This document shows, one piece after another, positions 35,087-47,201 of a stretch of 64,000 nt of DNA. Position 1 is the stretch's first letter. Every line of letters begins with the position of its first letter. The notes below the pieces were generated by a model that was not told where the DNA came from, searched no databases, and saw nothing but the letters and a program-made list of their open reading frames with translations. The stretch is from Bondarzewia mesenterica (taxonomy: Eukaryota; Basidiomycota; Agaricomycetes; Russulales; Bondarzewiaceae): contig SGPL01000031.1 of NCBI GenBank assembly GCA_004802705.1, forward strand, positions 1-64,000. Direction: 5' to 3'. The translations under genes were made by a program, and so were the position numbers.

Positions 35087-35334
35087 ACGATACCTGTCTC
35101 TTACTTACGCTGCTTTCAAGGGGTTTTTTGTACTTGATTTTTTTCGGACTGTATGGAATGTAAACTGTATTATAACCCCAAAGAGCGTGAACGCGATTCG
35201 CCAAGGCCTAATGAAATGACCTCTTTTCTCGTACGCAGGAAGCCTAACATGTCCACAGTTTGTCGAGTTCACCGCACTGATCAAGAACGAAGGCCCGAGA
35301 ATAATAATGATACAAAATGACATCTCAAACCGCT

Positions 35335-35962
35335 CTACTTTCGTAGTAGCAGATACACAGGGTCTCCAAGGACTATGCTTGTCATATGCCGATACGATCC
35401 AGTCAAAGACATCAACAGTCCTCCAAATGATGCGTATGCAGTCCTGAACGGAAATACCGAAGGGAAAAAATGATTAGTTCATGTATTTATTTGAAAGAAA
35501 GGAATATCACACACACGATCTCTGCTGTTCCAGAGTCAAACCGATACACTTTTCCATACATCACATAGTCGTAGTCTTCCTCGAGCCCTCTCCGTCCCTT
35601 TCCATCTGGTCGCCACACATCCCTATCCTTGTCTTCCTCCTCTCCAGCACCATCCGTCCCCGCTGCCGGCCCGCCTCGCGCGAGGGAACTCGCCAATGCA
35701 AGCGCGAGGGCCTGACCAGACTCAACAGGAAAAAGCTCAATGTTATAGTCCAAGGTCAAGTCCATGTCATAATTTTTGGAGTGAGCATGCAATCGTGATA
35801 CTGTGATAGATGAGTTCATGAGTTCATGGTAGACAAGACTTAGTTGACTTAGTTGACTTCCATTGGTGGCCACTCACCTCTGTCGAATTTTTTGCCCTCG
35901 GGGTCAATGTCCTTGACAGTGAATATATCATCGAAGACGATGTTTGATGATGTCGACGCCAT
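35335..35962 (-). CDS. RPB8: RNA polymerase I/II/III common subunit RPB8 (ABC14.5)
   Basis: Shared subunit of the three nuclear RNA polymerases, 159 residues. Exons are 35962-35878, 35800-35515 and 35443-35335, in phase (28 codons plus 1 base; 286; 109). It starts MASTSSNIVFDDIFTVKDID and continues VSRLHAHSKNYDMDLTLDYN, IELFPVESGQALALALASSL, DYVMYGKVYRFDSGTAEIV, then YASFGGLLMSLTGSYRHM and DPVYLLLRK. A glycine/acidic insertion (GGPAAGTDGAGEEEDKD) sits in the middle loop and explains the slightly long size. The middle donor is GTGTGT within a GT repeat; the chosen boundary gives the conserved EIVTAYASFGG. Confidence 0.95.
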
Positions 35963-36207
35963 GAGGAAATGGGAAGAGTTCCGTCGAAGTGGAAGTTACA
36001 AGTTCGACAGTCTCAGACGTGAAAACGGTGTTGTGTGACCGCTTCCTTTTTTGGACGCGTATATATACACCGATCGTATTCTTGTGAACGCTCTCATCTA
36101 AGATCCAATACAAAATACAGGACGAATAACAAAAAATGCAATATACGCGGTAGATATACGCCAAACATAAACAGAGAGGACCTTAAATAAGTACACATAC
36201 TATCATA

Positions 36208-39200
36208 TCAAATCCCCATATGCACGAATGGTACCCAACGCAGCAGAGAAACTTTGGAATCTCGGAGCACTCGTACAGCGTCATTCAGCGCTTCAGCCGC
36301 CATGCTAGCGTCTGGCCACTGCTTAGAGTCGCCACAGTCCCCCGCAAACAGTTTCATGTAAAATTCACGGGTGATACGTGGCCCATCGTTGTCGTGGATG
36401 GCCCATAGCGTTGCAACCACGCCGCGAAATCCGGCGAAGTGCATTCCGCCCGCCAGGTGCATCGCTTCGTCCATGAGTGCTGCGTCGCCCGTGGCTGTTT
36501 CACATGCGGAGAGAAACACGAAACGGGCATTGGGCAGCGGTGTTTGCACGATGCGAGCAATTGGAAGTGTGCCATCGTACAGCCGAAGCGCGCTCTGTAG
36601 CACGTTGCCCTCGAGGGACCTTTGAGAGCCGTGACAGGCAAAATGGACAAATGAGTAATCTGGAAGAGCGGAGAGGACGCCGGATGTGGTGGCGTGTGAA
36701 GATTCGAGAGAAAAAAAATGAGGGAGGAGGAATAACACTCCGCAGCAGTTTTATCTCAGTACCGACTTGCGGTATGGGCATAGCATTCGGAGCGTCGGGA
36801 ACACCGACTGCAAGAAGCTGCGGCGGAGGATCCGGTGCAGTCGGTTTGGGGAGGAGGGAGCTCAGTGTGACAGCATAAGATGAGATGAAATGGTCGAGAG
36901 CACTGGAACTCTGACTCTCATTGTATAATCCAGCTGCGTGAATGGGCAAAGCAGTGAACGGTCCATTCGGGCACCACCAAATCCGCCTTCGACTGGCTGA
37001 CTTAGTGCATGCTTCTATGAGATCGATCTGGAGCAACATACGTATGAAATGAACGGTGTAACGAGACTGATATCGGAACACGCACCTGGTCGAGGAATAC
37101 CTTCACTGGCTCCACAATATCTATCCAACAAAAAGAGAGGATTTGACGAAGTCGATCTTCGGCACTATCAAGTACTTTTTTACGCCTTGCCTTCCCGATT
37201 TTGATATGTTGCCTGCCAAGAGGCAAGTGTAGATCCCGTGTTTTCTGAGCATTCGCCTCCACTGCAACGTAGGAGAGAGAATCCAACGGTAGCAGCTTAA
37301 CATCGTTAGACCCGGGAAGTAATATCAGCGTGTCGCAACGATATTCGGTACCGTTAAGCAGGACGACGATGCCATTCTCCGCCGCTAGGCGCAAGCGCGT
37401 GAAAGAAGGCGGAAGCAGGAAATCGCCCAAGCCGTCGATCTTGCGAACTTGATCAAGCAGCAAAGACCATTCATCGGCTGCCTCTCTCTGCCTTCGCGTC
37501 ACCGCATCCAGAGAAGAGGGTGAGGGGGCACCATCGGAATCAAGGATCGTAAAGCCTGGGAGGTACCTGCGCATGCTGCCCTTTTCGAGCGTCGCTGCGG
37601 TGTCGGAAAGTTTCGCAGCAAGTGACGGGTTCACCGCCTGTAGTACATGTAGGTCCGGTCTAATGTCAAGCATCTGAGACCAGAGCATGCTTCGACCTCG
37701 CTCGAAGAATTCGACAGCTAAAGGCAGATCGCCGGAAGAGATCGCGCAAGCGACAGCATTACCTGCAACACGGCGGAAGAGTGCGACGCGCTGCATTCTG
37801 GCTGTGAGCTCCACACCCAACCACAGGACCTGTGAGGTCAGATCCAGTGTGAGTCTGTACGCCTCTAAAGCAGTCGACAATCGTCCAATGCCATGGGAGT
37901 GGGATGCCCATTGCTGTGCAGCCTCAATCCTGATCAGAGAGGCGACCGTAGGGCAAGATGCAACCTGTTGAAAGTAGCCATACGCTTCCTCCACAAGCGC
38001 GGAAAGTGTCGGGTTAGAAGACTCGAAAGACTGCGAGAGTGCTAGGAGCCCACGACACAGATTGAGAGCCCATTTGGCCCTGCCAGGGTGACCAACAGAC
38101 ATCCCTGCTATTGAATTTCTTCCGCGACGCACAGCCTCCTCCAAGTCAAGAGGGGAATGAAAGCGCTCGTATTGGCGCCAATATGATATGAAGAGATTTG
38201 CCAGGTAGATATGTCGCTCGGGATGGTCTTCTGGAGCCAGTTCTACTGACTTCCTCGCCAAACCCAGGGCTTCCTTCAAGTGTTCTTCCTCGTTAGTAAC
38301 TTCATAAAGGGTCAATAGAGTACCCGACAAATGAGACATATATACGAGTGCAGAAGGTATACTGCCAGGGTCCGAGTTGCATAACGAAAGGGCAGCTCGC
38401 GCATATTCGACAGCTTGTTCGGCGTGCCCTTTGAGCCTGTCTCCATTCTCGTATAATGTTAGGAAACAGTTACTGAGCGCCAGCGCGGCATCTCTGGATA
38501 CCCTACCACCACCCTGCAGTGCTTCATTAAGAGTAAGCATCGCGAGGGATACATCTGCACGTTCGCCGCGCAGGTCGTACTGCACCAGCAATGCGTTGCC
38601 AAGATTAAGCTGACGCTTGTGAATGTGGGGATGACCAGCAGGGGTACATTCCACAGCGAGAGATAAAAGGCTCAGGCCCTCTTCCAGATCCTGGGTGCTA
38701 CCTATCCTCTCGTATCGAGAGAGGAGCTCGGTACCCAGGATAGATCGGTAATCAATCAAATCAGAAGCTCGTACAGCTTCCCTGCAGGATTCGATGGATT
38801 CATTGAGATCCTCAGGCGAGCCAAAGCGCTGGTAACGAGCGTGAAGAGCGTTGCTCAAACTCGATTGATACATCGCGAGGTTTGGGTCAGACGGGTCGGA
38901 TGAGAGAGCTGTGTGGATAGAAAGGCGAGAAAGGCGAATGGCTTCGTCAACGTCAGCTCTCAACCCTTCGGAGTGTTTGAATCGAGTGGTGAGGGAGGAG
39001 CTGAGAGTGTGACAGTAGAGAGGAAGGCTGGCATGCTGGGATCCTGCAGCTTCAATAGCGGCATAACCGAGCAGAATGGCAGTGGATATGGCATCCTGAC
39101 TCTCTCCATCCAGAGAGATGACAGCGGAAAAAGCCTCATCCGTATATGCAGTCATGAGCGAGATGGACAAGTTGTGGAGGTACAACGGTCGATCTTCGTG

Positions 39201-39455
39201 GCCCTCGGGTATGATCTGAAGTGCCTGAAACTCGTGGGACAGTGATTCAAGAAGATCGGAGGAAGAGCCATAGCGCTCGTAGCGTTCGAAGAGCGCGTTT
39301 GCGAGTGCCAGAATCGCGTCCAGTCGACTTTGATCGTGAGTGCCTTCCGTTGGTTTGCTAGACTCTGAAGAAGAATCAAAGTCAGCTAACGAAGCTCTCG
39401 CAGCCGACACAGCATCGTCCAACTCCGCCGAAGAGACTTCATCGTCGCTCTGCAT
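36208..39455 (-). CDS. TPR-CHAT protein (caspase-like peptidase domain)
   Basis: Large cytosolic-type protein of about 1062 residues. Exon 1 is 39455-37086 (790 codons) and exon 2 is 37027-36208; the intron is 58 bp. Exon 1 is a long series of degenerate TPR/SEL-like helical repeats with the recurrent pattern LANALFERYERYGSSSDLLE, LSNALHARYQRFGSPEDLNE and LGTELLSRYERIGSTQDLEE. Exon 2 holds the CHAT domain: WWCPNGPFTALPIHAAGLY, YSFVHFACHGSQRSLEGN (catalytic His) and ARFVFLSACETATGDAALMD (catalytic Cys), then GFRGVVATLWAIHDNDGP. CHAT domains are clan CD relatives of separase and caspases. Bacterial and fungal members are linked to regulated proteolysis or cell death; the fungal role is unproven. 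Frame is kept only if one base of the 8-A run at 36711-36718 is dropped. An in-frame non-ATG extension upstream of 39455 was not used. Confidence 0.85.
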
Positions 39456-40002
39456 AGTCGAGGTTCCGAATGTTTTGCCTGAATTTGATGGTAAGTTACT
39501 ATGTGGCAAGAAGTTGATCGTGTACTTACTACTTACACACGTAAGCGTCGCTGAGCGTGATACGGAACAAGATCTGGCAGTTCGCAAGAATCCATCTAGT
39601 TATACATTACTACGTTTTCTTTCCATCACTGCCTGCAAAACCTATAAATCCATGAGATAACCTAGGCGACCGCGTTTGCTCGCACGCGTCTTATCCTTGT
39701 AACGCCTCGCTGATCACTGCGGAGCTATAAGGCGGTGTACTTGTGCACCTGCTGCAAGTAAGTATACGGCAAATTGCCCTTATTTACAACGGTACTCGAG
39801 TACATGTAAATATCGCTGTAAATGTGATAACCCCTGGCGCGACTCATTTCAACCGGCGGAGTAAACTCTACAAAATCAAGGCGGGTCCAAATCGGTGAGT
39901 AGCTTATAATCGGCTGCCCGTATGGGCGCCGAAGGGCTATCGAACGGCTTCCGTCGTCTATTGAGGTGTCAGATCGTGAAGAACAAATGGGAGTAAATGA
40001 AC
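39456..40002. other. Intergenic region upstream of the TPR-CHAT gene
   Basis: About 550 bp between the TPR-CHAT start and the 3' end of CDK11, both on minus. It should contain the TPR-CHAT promoter. No other content is recognised. Confidence 0.45.
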
Positions 40003-41368
<1,366 letters not shown>

Positions 41369-42228
41369 GAAGATTGTTGACGAAGAGCAAAAGTCTGCAA
41401 AAGTTCCGGTACGCGACTTTTGTCACGACGATCACAAGCTGTCACCGCTAGCGACGTGACAAGGCACGAATTTGCGGATATCAGATAACTCGCCGAGCGA
41501 GTCAGAATTTCCAATTCGCATCTTTCTCCACAACTTCCACCATGAACAGCACCGTGCTTTGAACAGTCGCTCCAACCGTTGACCTCTTCCAATTCATATT
41601 TTTGCATGCATGACTCTGCTCATGATTATCGAGGACCTGAGCGCTGAGCCGTTGAAAGGATGAAGGTCTGATCAAGTGAGTAGGTTTTCGCAACAAAATA
41701 GCTTTCCACAAAATTATGCAGGGATTTATTATGCTCGATGCTTCGAGCGAGGAAAGGAGTAAGAGGCAGAACAAAAAAATCGACGGTACGTGACCCAATT
41801 TGCCTTTACCACCCGTCGTCGGTGGTGATCCAACACCGCCGGCGGACGTTAACATGCTAAACTTGGAATGCTCCTGGCACCTAACCAGTCGACCATACCG
41901 CCACGTTTTGTGTCGAGCATAATAGTCATGCATCTTTATCTACCCTTGCAAAGTCTTCGCCTCCTGTCACCTCTACTCAGCAGTTATTTCATGCTTCTTT
42001 CCTCCGCTATGAGAAGAGCACTGCGTAGTTCGGACCCGCTTCTGCTTCACGACAGGTGTTGTTTCTCTCTCCCTTGCACCCTCGAAGACTATTCGGGTGT
42101 TGTTCCTAAGTTGCATCTCCGAGCCCAATAGGGACTGACAGCGACTACTGTGTGACGTGCTCGTCTCGTTGTGTTTTCAATGCATTTTTTGCAGTCGTCC
42201 GTGAGGCCAAAACTTTGATCAAGTTTCC
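41369..42228. other. Intergenic, nothing assigned
   Basis: About 860 bp upstream of CDK11. Frames are short and biased (for example a Leu/Ser-rich one at 41868-42131) and carry no motif. It contains the CDK11 promoter. Confidence 0.4.
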
Positions 42229-42295
42229 ACGCCGTCTCGCAGACGATCCAAATGGGATGAAGGTGACCAGGACGACGACCTCTCAGCTCCCCAGA
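42229..42295 (+). repeat. Inverted partial duplicate of the CDK11 5' coding end
   Basis: On the plus strand this encodes RRRSKWDEGDQDDDLSAPQ. CDK11 on the minus strand (about 41355-41285) encodes RKRSKWDEDDQDDDLSARQ, including the shared CCGTCTCGC lead-in. Most differences are single substitutions. The copy has lost the start codon and ends abruptly in a stretch ending ATATATATG, so it is a decayed inverted fragment about 0.9 kb away. Confidence 0.75.
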
Positions 42296-42703
42296 TCATA
42301 TATATGAAAAGCCCAAGCCGAGACTGATAACACTGGCAGCTAATTGATCCAGTGTCTATATTGACATTACTTTCCTCCACTGTATGCATTGCTTTCAAGT
42401 ATACACACCGCTACACCTGCTTATGGTTTACTACAAAAAAAAGCCCAACTATCCTTTAAAGAGGGGGAGAAGTTAAGATTGGGAGTCAGAAACCAATGCC
42501 TAAAAGAAAAAGGGACAGAAGCTGAAACCTAATACGAATACTTGGCACTTACTGGTCATCTCTTTAGCGCAATGAAATGAAAAACGACAAAAAAAAACAG
42601 CTATAATCAAAGATGGCAGAATCTCAAGCCATATTAAATCGGATCCAGATACGGTTTCCGGGCAAGCCAGTATGTGTGCATTCACAAAGCCTTGCCCCCA
42701 TCA
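42296..42703. other. Intergenic, nothing assigned
   Basis: About 400 bp, AT-rich, between the CDK11 fragment and the 3' end of RAP1. No gene-like content is seen. Confidence 0.4.
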
Positions 42704-44642
42704 TCAAACGTTGTTGTCGTCTGGCAACATCGATAGTACGTCTCGCATTTTCTTGAAGCGTACACGCGTGCGATCCATTGCGCCGCAGCGATCATAGTAC
42801 TCTTGCACTTCTTCGACAGTGAAACGGTACTCGTGCGCAATGTCTCGGATGCTCTGGTCCACGACATGGAGCACGCCGTTCGTGACCTCGTGGGGATATA
42901 TAGGACCTGGCCCACCTGGAGGCGCCATGAGTTGAGCATCACTGCGTATGTCGAATGAGTTCTGATTCAACAAGTGAAGTCATTCAGATGTGCAACATAC
43001 TCGGTTCTCTGCCTTTTGACCTCCTCTTCTTCACGTTCTTCGCTGGATTTCCTCTTGCCCCACGCCGGTGGAGGATCATTGCCAACTCTGACAGCCCATT
43101 CGGTTTCATCGTCTTCCATTTCCTCCTCTGCAGGACTCTTCCGTATGAGCATGAGCCCAGGAGCAGGGACATTGGCGTCCATAGGCCCACCACCCGGGGC
43201 GGGGAGGTGGTTCATGTGCGGCAGCGGTGTGCGCGTGTGATCGTGGGGAGGAGGATGCGGGTACATCCCAACAGGCATAGGTGTAATCATAGCGAGACCT
43301 TCGTTGTGGTGTCCATTCTGCACTGGCATAGGCATTGCTAAGTGCATGTGTGGACCAGCGTGCATGAAGTCGTCGTCCGGGCCCACACCTGATCCCCCGG
43401 CGACGTTTTTGCGTTTCCTGCTACGTTTCTGTTTCTCCTCGGGCCTCCGCACATATCCATATTGGCCTTTCTCACCCAGCAAAGGTTTCTTCTGCTCCAC
43501 AATAGCTTGGATCATGACATCCAGGCGTTGCGCGTTCTTCTTATAGCGCTCGCGCCACGATTGCCAGGTGTGGCGGCTAACCCAGGCAAATTCAGGTTCA
43601 TTCACCTAAAGTAGTGAGTCAGAGGATACCATGGAAACGCTTGACTGGCGAGGTCAGTACCTGTTCGCAAAGCTGTTGGTAGAGCCTGTTCCCGGTCCTG
43701 CCACCGGTTTCTTTATAGGGGATCTTAGCAGCAATCCAATTGCACAGGTGCTCTTCGTCTTCTTCAGTGAACTGTGTCCTCCTGAAAAGAGGCAACGCGT
43801 CAGGCAAGAGAGAAAAGTGCACAACGAAGTACTTACTCTTCACCAGGGCGCCTACCACCGGGATTCTTATAGACAAGGGGGGTATACACAACGGCACCCT
43901 TCTCAACGCATTTCTTTACCCACAGGTATGATTCAACGTATTTATCTGGGATGCCCTGATAGTTTTTGACGAGATGCTGAAAGACTTCGGTGTTGGGGTC
44001 GGCAAGGATAACGCGCGCCGACTGGGCAGAAGCTGTCGGATCGCCGCCGGAGTGCTAGAATACGATATCAGCAGACCATAGCGTCAACAGTGCCACATAA
44101 TGAAAAAGGACGTCAAAGCATGAGAGATGCACTAAAACCATGAAGACGTACCATGACTCTTGCGCTAAGCGCCGCGCGAGCATTGACATTGGCAATGCTC
44201 GAATCAATGTGAAACTTGATCGGCTCTCCGTTCTCCACGAATATCTGCTTCAACAACATCCCCGCTATCTTGCACGCCTCAACGTAAGAGTAGGGCACGA
44301 AATGCCTGTCTGGGCGCTCCACACTTCTCCAGCAACCGCGCAGTCGCTCGGCGTCGGTGGTGCCGGGTTGAATTAGGATGAAACCTTGCCGCGGGATTTT
44401 AGATTCCACACGCCCTCCAAGTGACTATATGTTCAACATCATGGAGGTAAGTGAGGGAAATGTGAAGAGTAGAATAAGACGCACTGTGATGGTCTCGCAA
44501 AGCTCGGCTTGAACTTCTGTTGATAGATCTTTCTGGATGAAAAACTTGACTGCCATCCCATTCCCATCCTGAAATATAGGCTATATGACATTGAAAGGCC
44601 ATCAGGATAGAGATTTCAGAGGCAGCTGAAGGGAATTACCAT
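42704..44642 (-). CDS. RAP1: RAP1-type telomere protein (BRCT, Rap1-Myb, C-terminal domain)
   Basis: Likely homologue of fungal/vertebrate RAP1, a shelterin subunit at telomeres, about 480 residues. Exons are 44642-44640, 44568-44485, 44424-44152, 44054-43837, 43781-43661, 43605 to about 43021, and 42961-42704. An N-terminal BRCT domain spans exons 2-4 (VKFFIQKDLSTEVQAELCET, SLGGRVESKIPRQGFILIQP, YVESYLWVKKCVEKGAVV). The Rap1 Myb domain spans exons 5-6: RTQFTEEDEEHLCNWIAAKI, GNRLYQQLCEQ and WVSRHTWQSWRERYKKN. A Pro/Met/His-rich linker and a basic patch follow. The C-terminal helical block is IAHEYRFTVEEVQEYYDRCG. The start codon appears to be an exon of its own. The donor before the last exon is unclear: GTATGT at 43000 gives the wrong phase, while GTCAAA at 43020 fits. 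Confidence 0.82.
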
Positions 44643-44852
44643 GATAATGCTCTGTTGGTGGTCGTTGCAAAGTGCTAGAATAAGGTTGGGGGTAAATTCC
44701 CTAGAACAAGGTTAGGGTGCAGCCACTTCCATTTCGGGTTGCACCGTGGACGTGCCACCTCGTGCCACTGTCTGCTCATTTTTTTGCATTCAAACTTACA
44801 GCTACCGCCACAGAGAAACAAATATATATATGGAAGAACCTTAGATCAACCC

Positions 44853-46722
44853 TCAATCTTCTAACACTTTCCCTGGGTTCATGATCCCTCTTGGATCGAG
44901 CAGGTCCTTGATTTTCTTCATGAGATCCACAGCCACCTCACTTTTCGAGTAATGAATTGCATGCGCCTTCATAGCTCCCAATCCATGCTCAGCGGAGATA
45001 GAGCCATTGTATGAAGCTGACAAGAAAAATATGAACAAAAACGCAGGCGCTGTTTCAGAGTGATTAACGCACCAACGAGCTCGTAAACAAATGGCTCCAA
45101 AGCCGCCTCGATCTCTGGAGTGTATGCAGCTGCAATGATGTTCAGATGCAGGTTGCCTATATAATTCAGGTCAATGCCAAGGTCTTTCATAGTTAAGGTC
45201 GAGTTCTTACCATCGCCTACATGTCCATACCCGATGACATGTTTTACTGCGTTCTCGTGGAGCAGTCCCTGCGCCCTCAGATGCTCTCTAACGGTGTCCA
45301 CGACGTCCTTGAATGATGCGAGAGGTACCGAGATATCGTACTTGTAAGCCTTGCCTTCCTTGGACACGGCTTCTGTCACACCCTCGCGTAATCGCCAGAG
45401 TTGGGCAAATTGGGTGGGCGATTGCGAAACTACGCCGGTGTTGATCAGCGGCTCGTCTGCGTCCATCAGCGTTTCAAGAAGTGTGTTCAGTTTCTAATGT
45501 CGGACAGTTAGCGCGCAGAACGGGTGATAGACCATGATAAGCATCTGATGACTGACTTCTTCATCATGCTCTCTCTTTCCCCCACTCGTCTCCAACAGTA
45601 CAAAACATTCTGCACCATCGACCTCACCATCGCTAAGTCCTTTACCTTGCCCGTGTTTTACAGCTAGATCATACGCTGTCCGATCGATGAACTCGAAGGC
45701 AGACAGGATCTCCGACAGGTGCTGCCTGGTAATTTTAAAGAGCGGGAGGACGTTGTCAAACTTGGGCAGAGCAAGAATGACGTTGTTCGTGGCCTGGGGT
45801 GCGGGAGGTGTTGAAATAGATACACCGGTAATGATACCCAACGAGCCTTCAGCGCCGATGAACAACTGCTTCAGGTCATAACCTTTGGATGATCAGTTGC
45901 GGAGTTAGAGCGCTTCGCAATGCGAGATGAACAGACCTGTGTTATCCTTCCGTAGAGTAGAAAGATTGTCAAGAATCGTACCGTCTGGCAGAACGACCTC
46001 AAGGCCTAGGACAGACCCATGTAGCGAGCCATATCGCAAAAGACGAAGTCCTCCGGCATTCGTTGCGACGTTTCCGCCAATCTGACAACTGGACAAGGAC
46101 AGAGATGGGCACCTAACAAAGTTACAGCATGTCAAGGCTCACCTGCCCTTCGCTCCCAGGTCTAAAGGCATGATATGGTTATGAGGAGCAATATACTCAG
46201 ATAATGATTCCAAAATGCATCCGGCATCCGCGACCAAAGCACCTACACGCCCACTTAATTCTCTGAGCGAGTACAGCAGCAGGGATACTAACCTGACACA
46301 GTATCAAAAGACCGTACTTTATTCATATTCCCCATATTGATAACAAGCTCGTCCCGTATTGGCACACTCCCTCCCACAAGCCCTGTATTCCCGCCTTGTG
46401 GTACGACACCGATCCTACGATCATAACACCACTTCATGATTTTGCTGACCTGCTCTGCCGTATGTGGCCGGAGCACAGTCGTCGCACGACCGTGATACTT
46501 GCCCATCCAGTCATTATTATATGATTCGAGTTCTGATGAAGGGAGAGAGGATGGTGCAAGTGTAGAGAGAATAGCGTTCTGTGGGAGGATTTTGGCAAAG
46601 TGCGCGAGATCGTCGGGGGTGACAGTATTGAGATGCTTTCGGGTTGAAGCAGAGGCAGATGTATGTGCCCACCGCCGAGTAGCGAGAGCAATACGTCGTT
46701 GAATCGTGCGAGTTGATAGCAT
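44853..46722 (-). CDS. D-2-hydroxyglutarate dehydrogenase, mitochondrial (FAD)
   Basis: Flavoenzyme oxidising D-2-hydroxyglutarate (or D-lactate) in mitochondria, 512 residues. Exons are 46722-46293, 46242-46143, 46088-45937, 45882-45557, 45493-45211, 45156-45073 and 45016-44853; every phase agrees. A presequence rich in Arg and Ser ([20 protein letters not shown]) precedes the FAD-binding type 4 domain: [60 protein letters not shown], and [15 protein letters not shown]. The C-terminal oxidase cap has [14 protein letters not shown] (metal/substrate His) and [12 protein letters not shown], ending [12 protein letters not shown]. The [18 protein letters not shown] block favours D2HGDH over the cytochrome-linked D-lactate enzymes, but lactate activity cannot be excluded. 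It diverges from the WD40 gene. Confidence 0.93.
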
Positions 46723-47201
46723 ACTTCGTCTGCCACAAGGAGAGAGTCAGAGACTTCAATGCGGGGCTTTCGAGCGCTTGGGATTTTTACACGTGGTATC
46801 TAGTCTCCCCAAGGCAGAGTAGCCATTCGTCGACCTTCGTGCCTCAGGATCCTCCTGTCTGACGTGGTATCGTGAACCAGAGACTGTAACGCGCTTCGAC
46901 TCGGTGCGAGGTCGATTGACTCTGAGGCTCGCTCAAACAAGCCTCTTCAGCAAGAAAACATCGTCGGACGGCGGACGCGTCTTCAATTTTCCCAACCACA
47001 TCTGGTCTTGATGCATTCTTGAATTGCTCGTCTGGACCTACAGTAACTTTGTTTTTTATGCCTTTTCTACGTGCTCCTGAGCCTGCTCTCAAGTTCCCTG
47101 ACGTGACCTTCTGCTCTTACTGAGTCGATTAGTGCTCGACCTTGTTTGCTCTCCATTTACCTTTGCCTTCCCAAACTATAGCTTCATTCAAAACCTCGAG
47201 G
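46723..47201. promoter_or_regulatory. Divergent promoter of D2HGDH and WD40 genes
   Basis: 479 bp separate the two opposing start codons. No distinct element was identified. Confidence 0.5.

Noticed and set aside
36511..36878. Plus-strand open frames opposite the CHAT domain
   Set aside because: Shadows of the minus-strand CHAT exon, which has the catalytic His and Cys motifs.
41868..42131. Plus-strand open frame of 87 codons with a Leu-rich start
   Set aside because: It is low-complexity Leu/Ser sequence in the CDK11 upstream region without a recognisable domain.
42682..42942. Alternative last-exon frame for RAP1 reached from the GTATGT donor
   Set aside because: It gives a Thr/Ser/Cys-rich tail, whereas the other frame gives the helical IAHEYRFTVEEVQEYYDRCG block expected of a RAP1 C-terminal domain.
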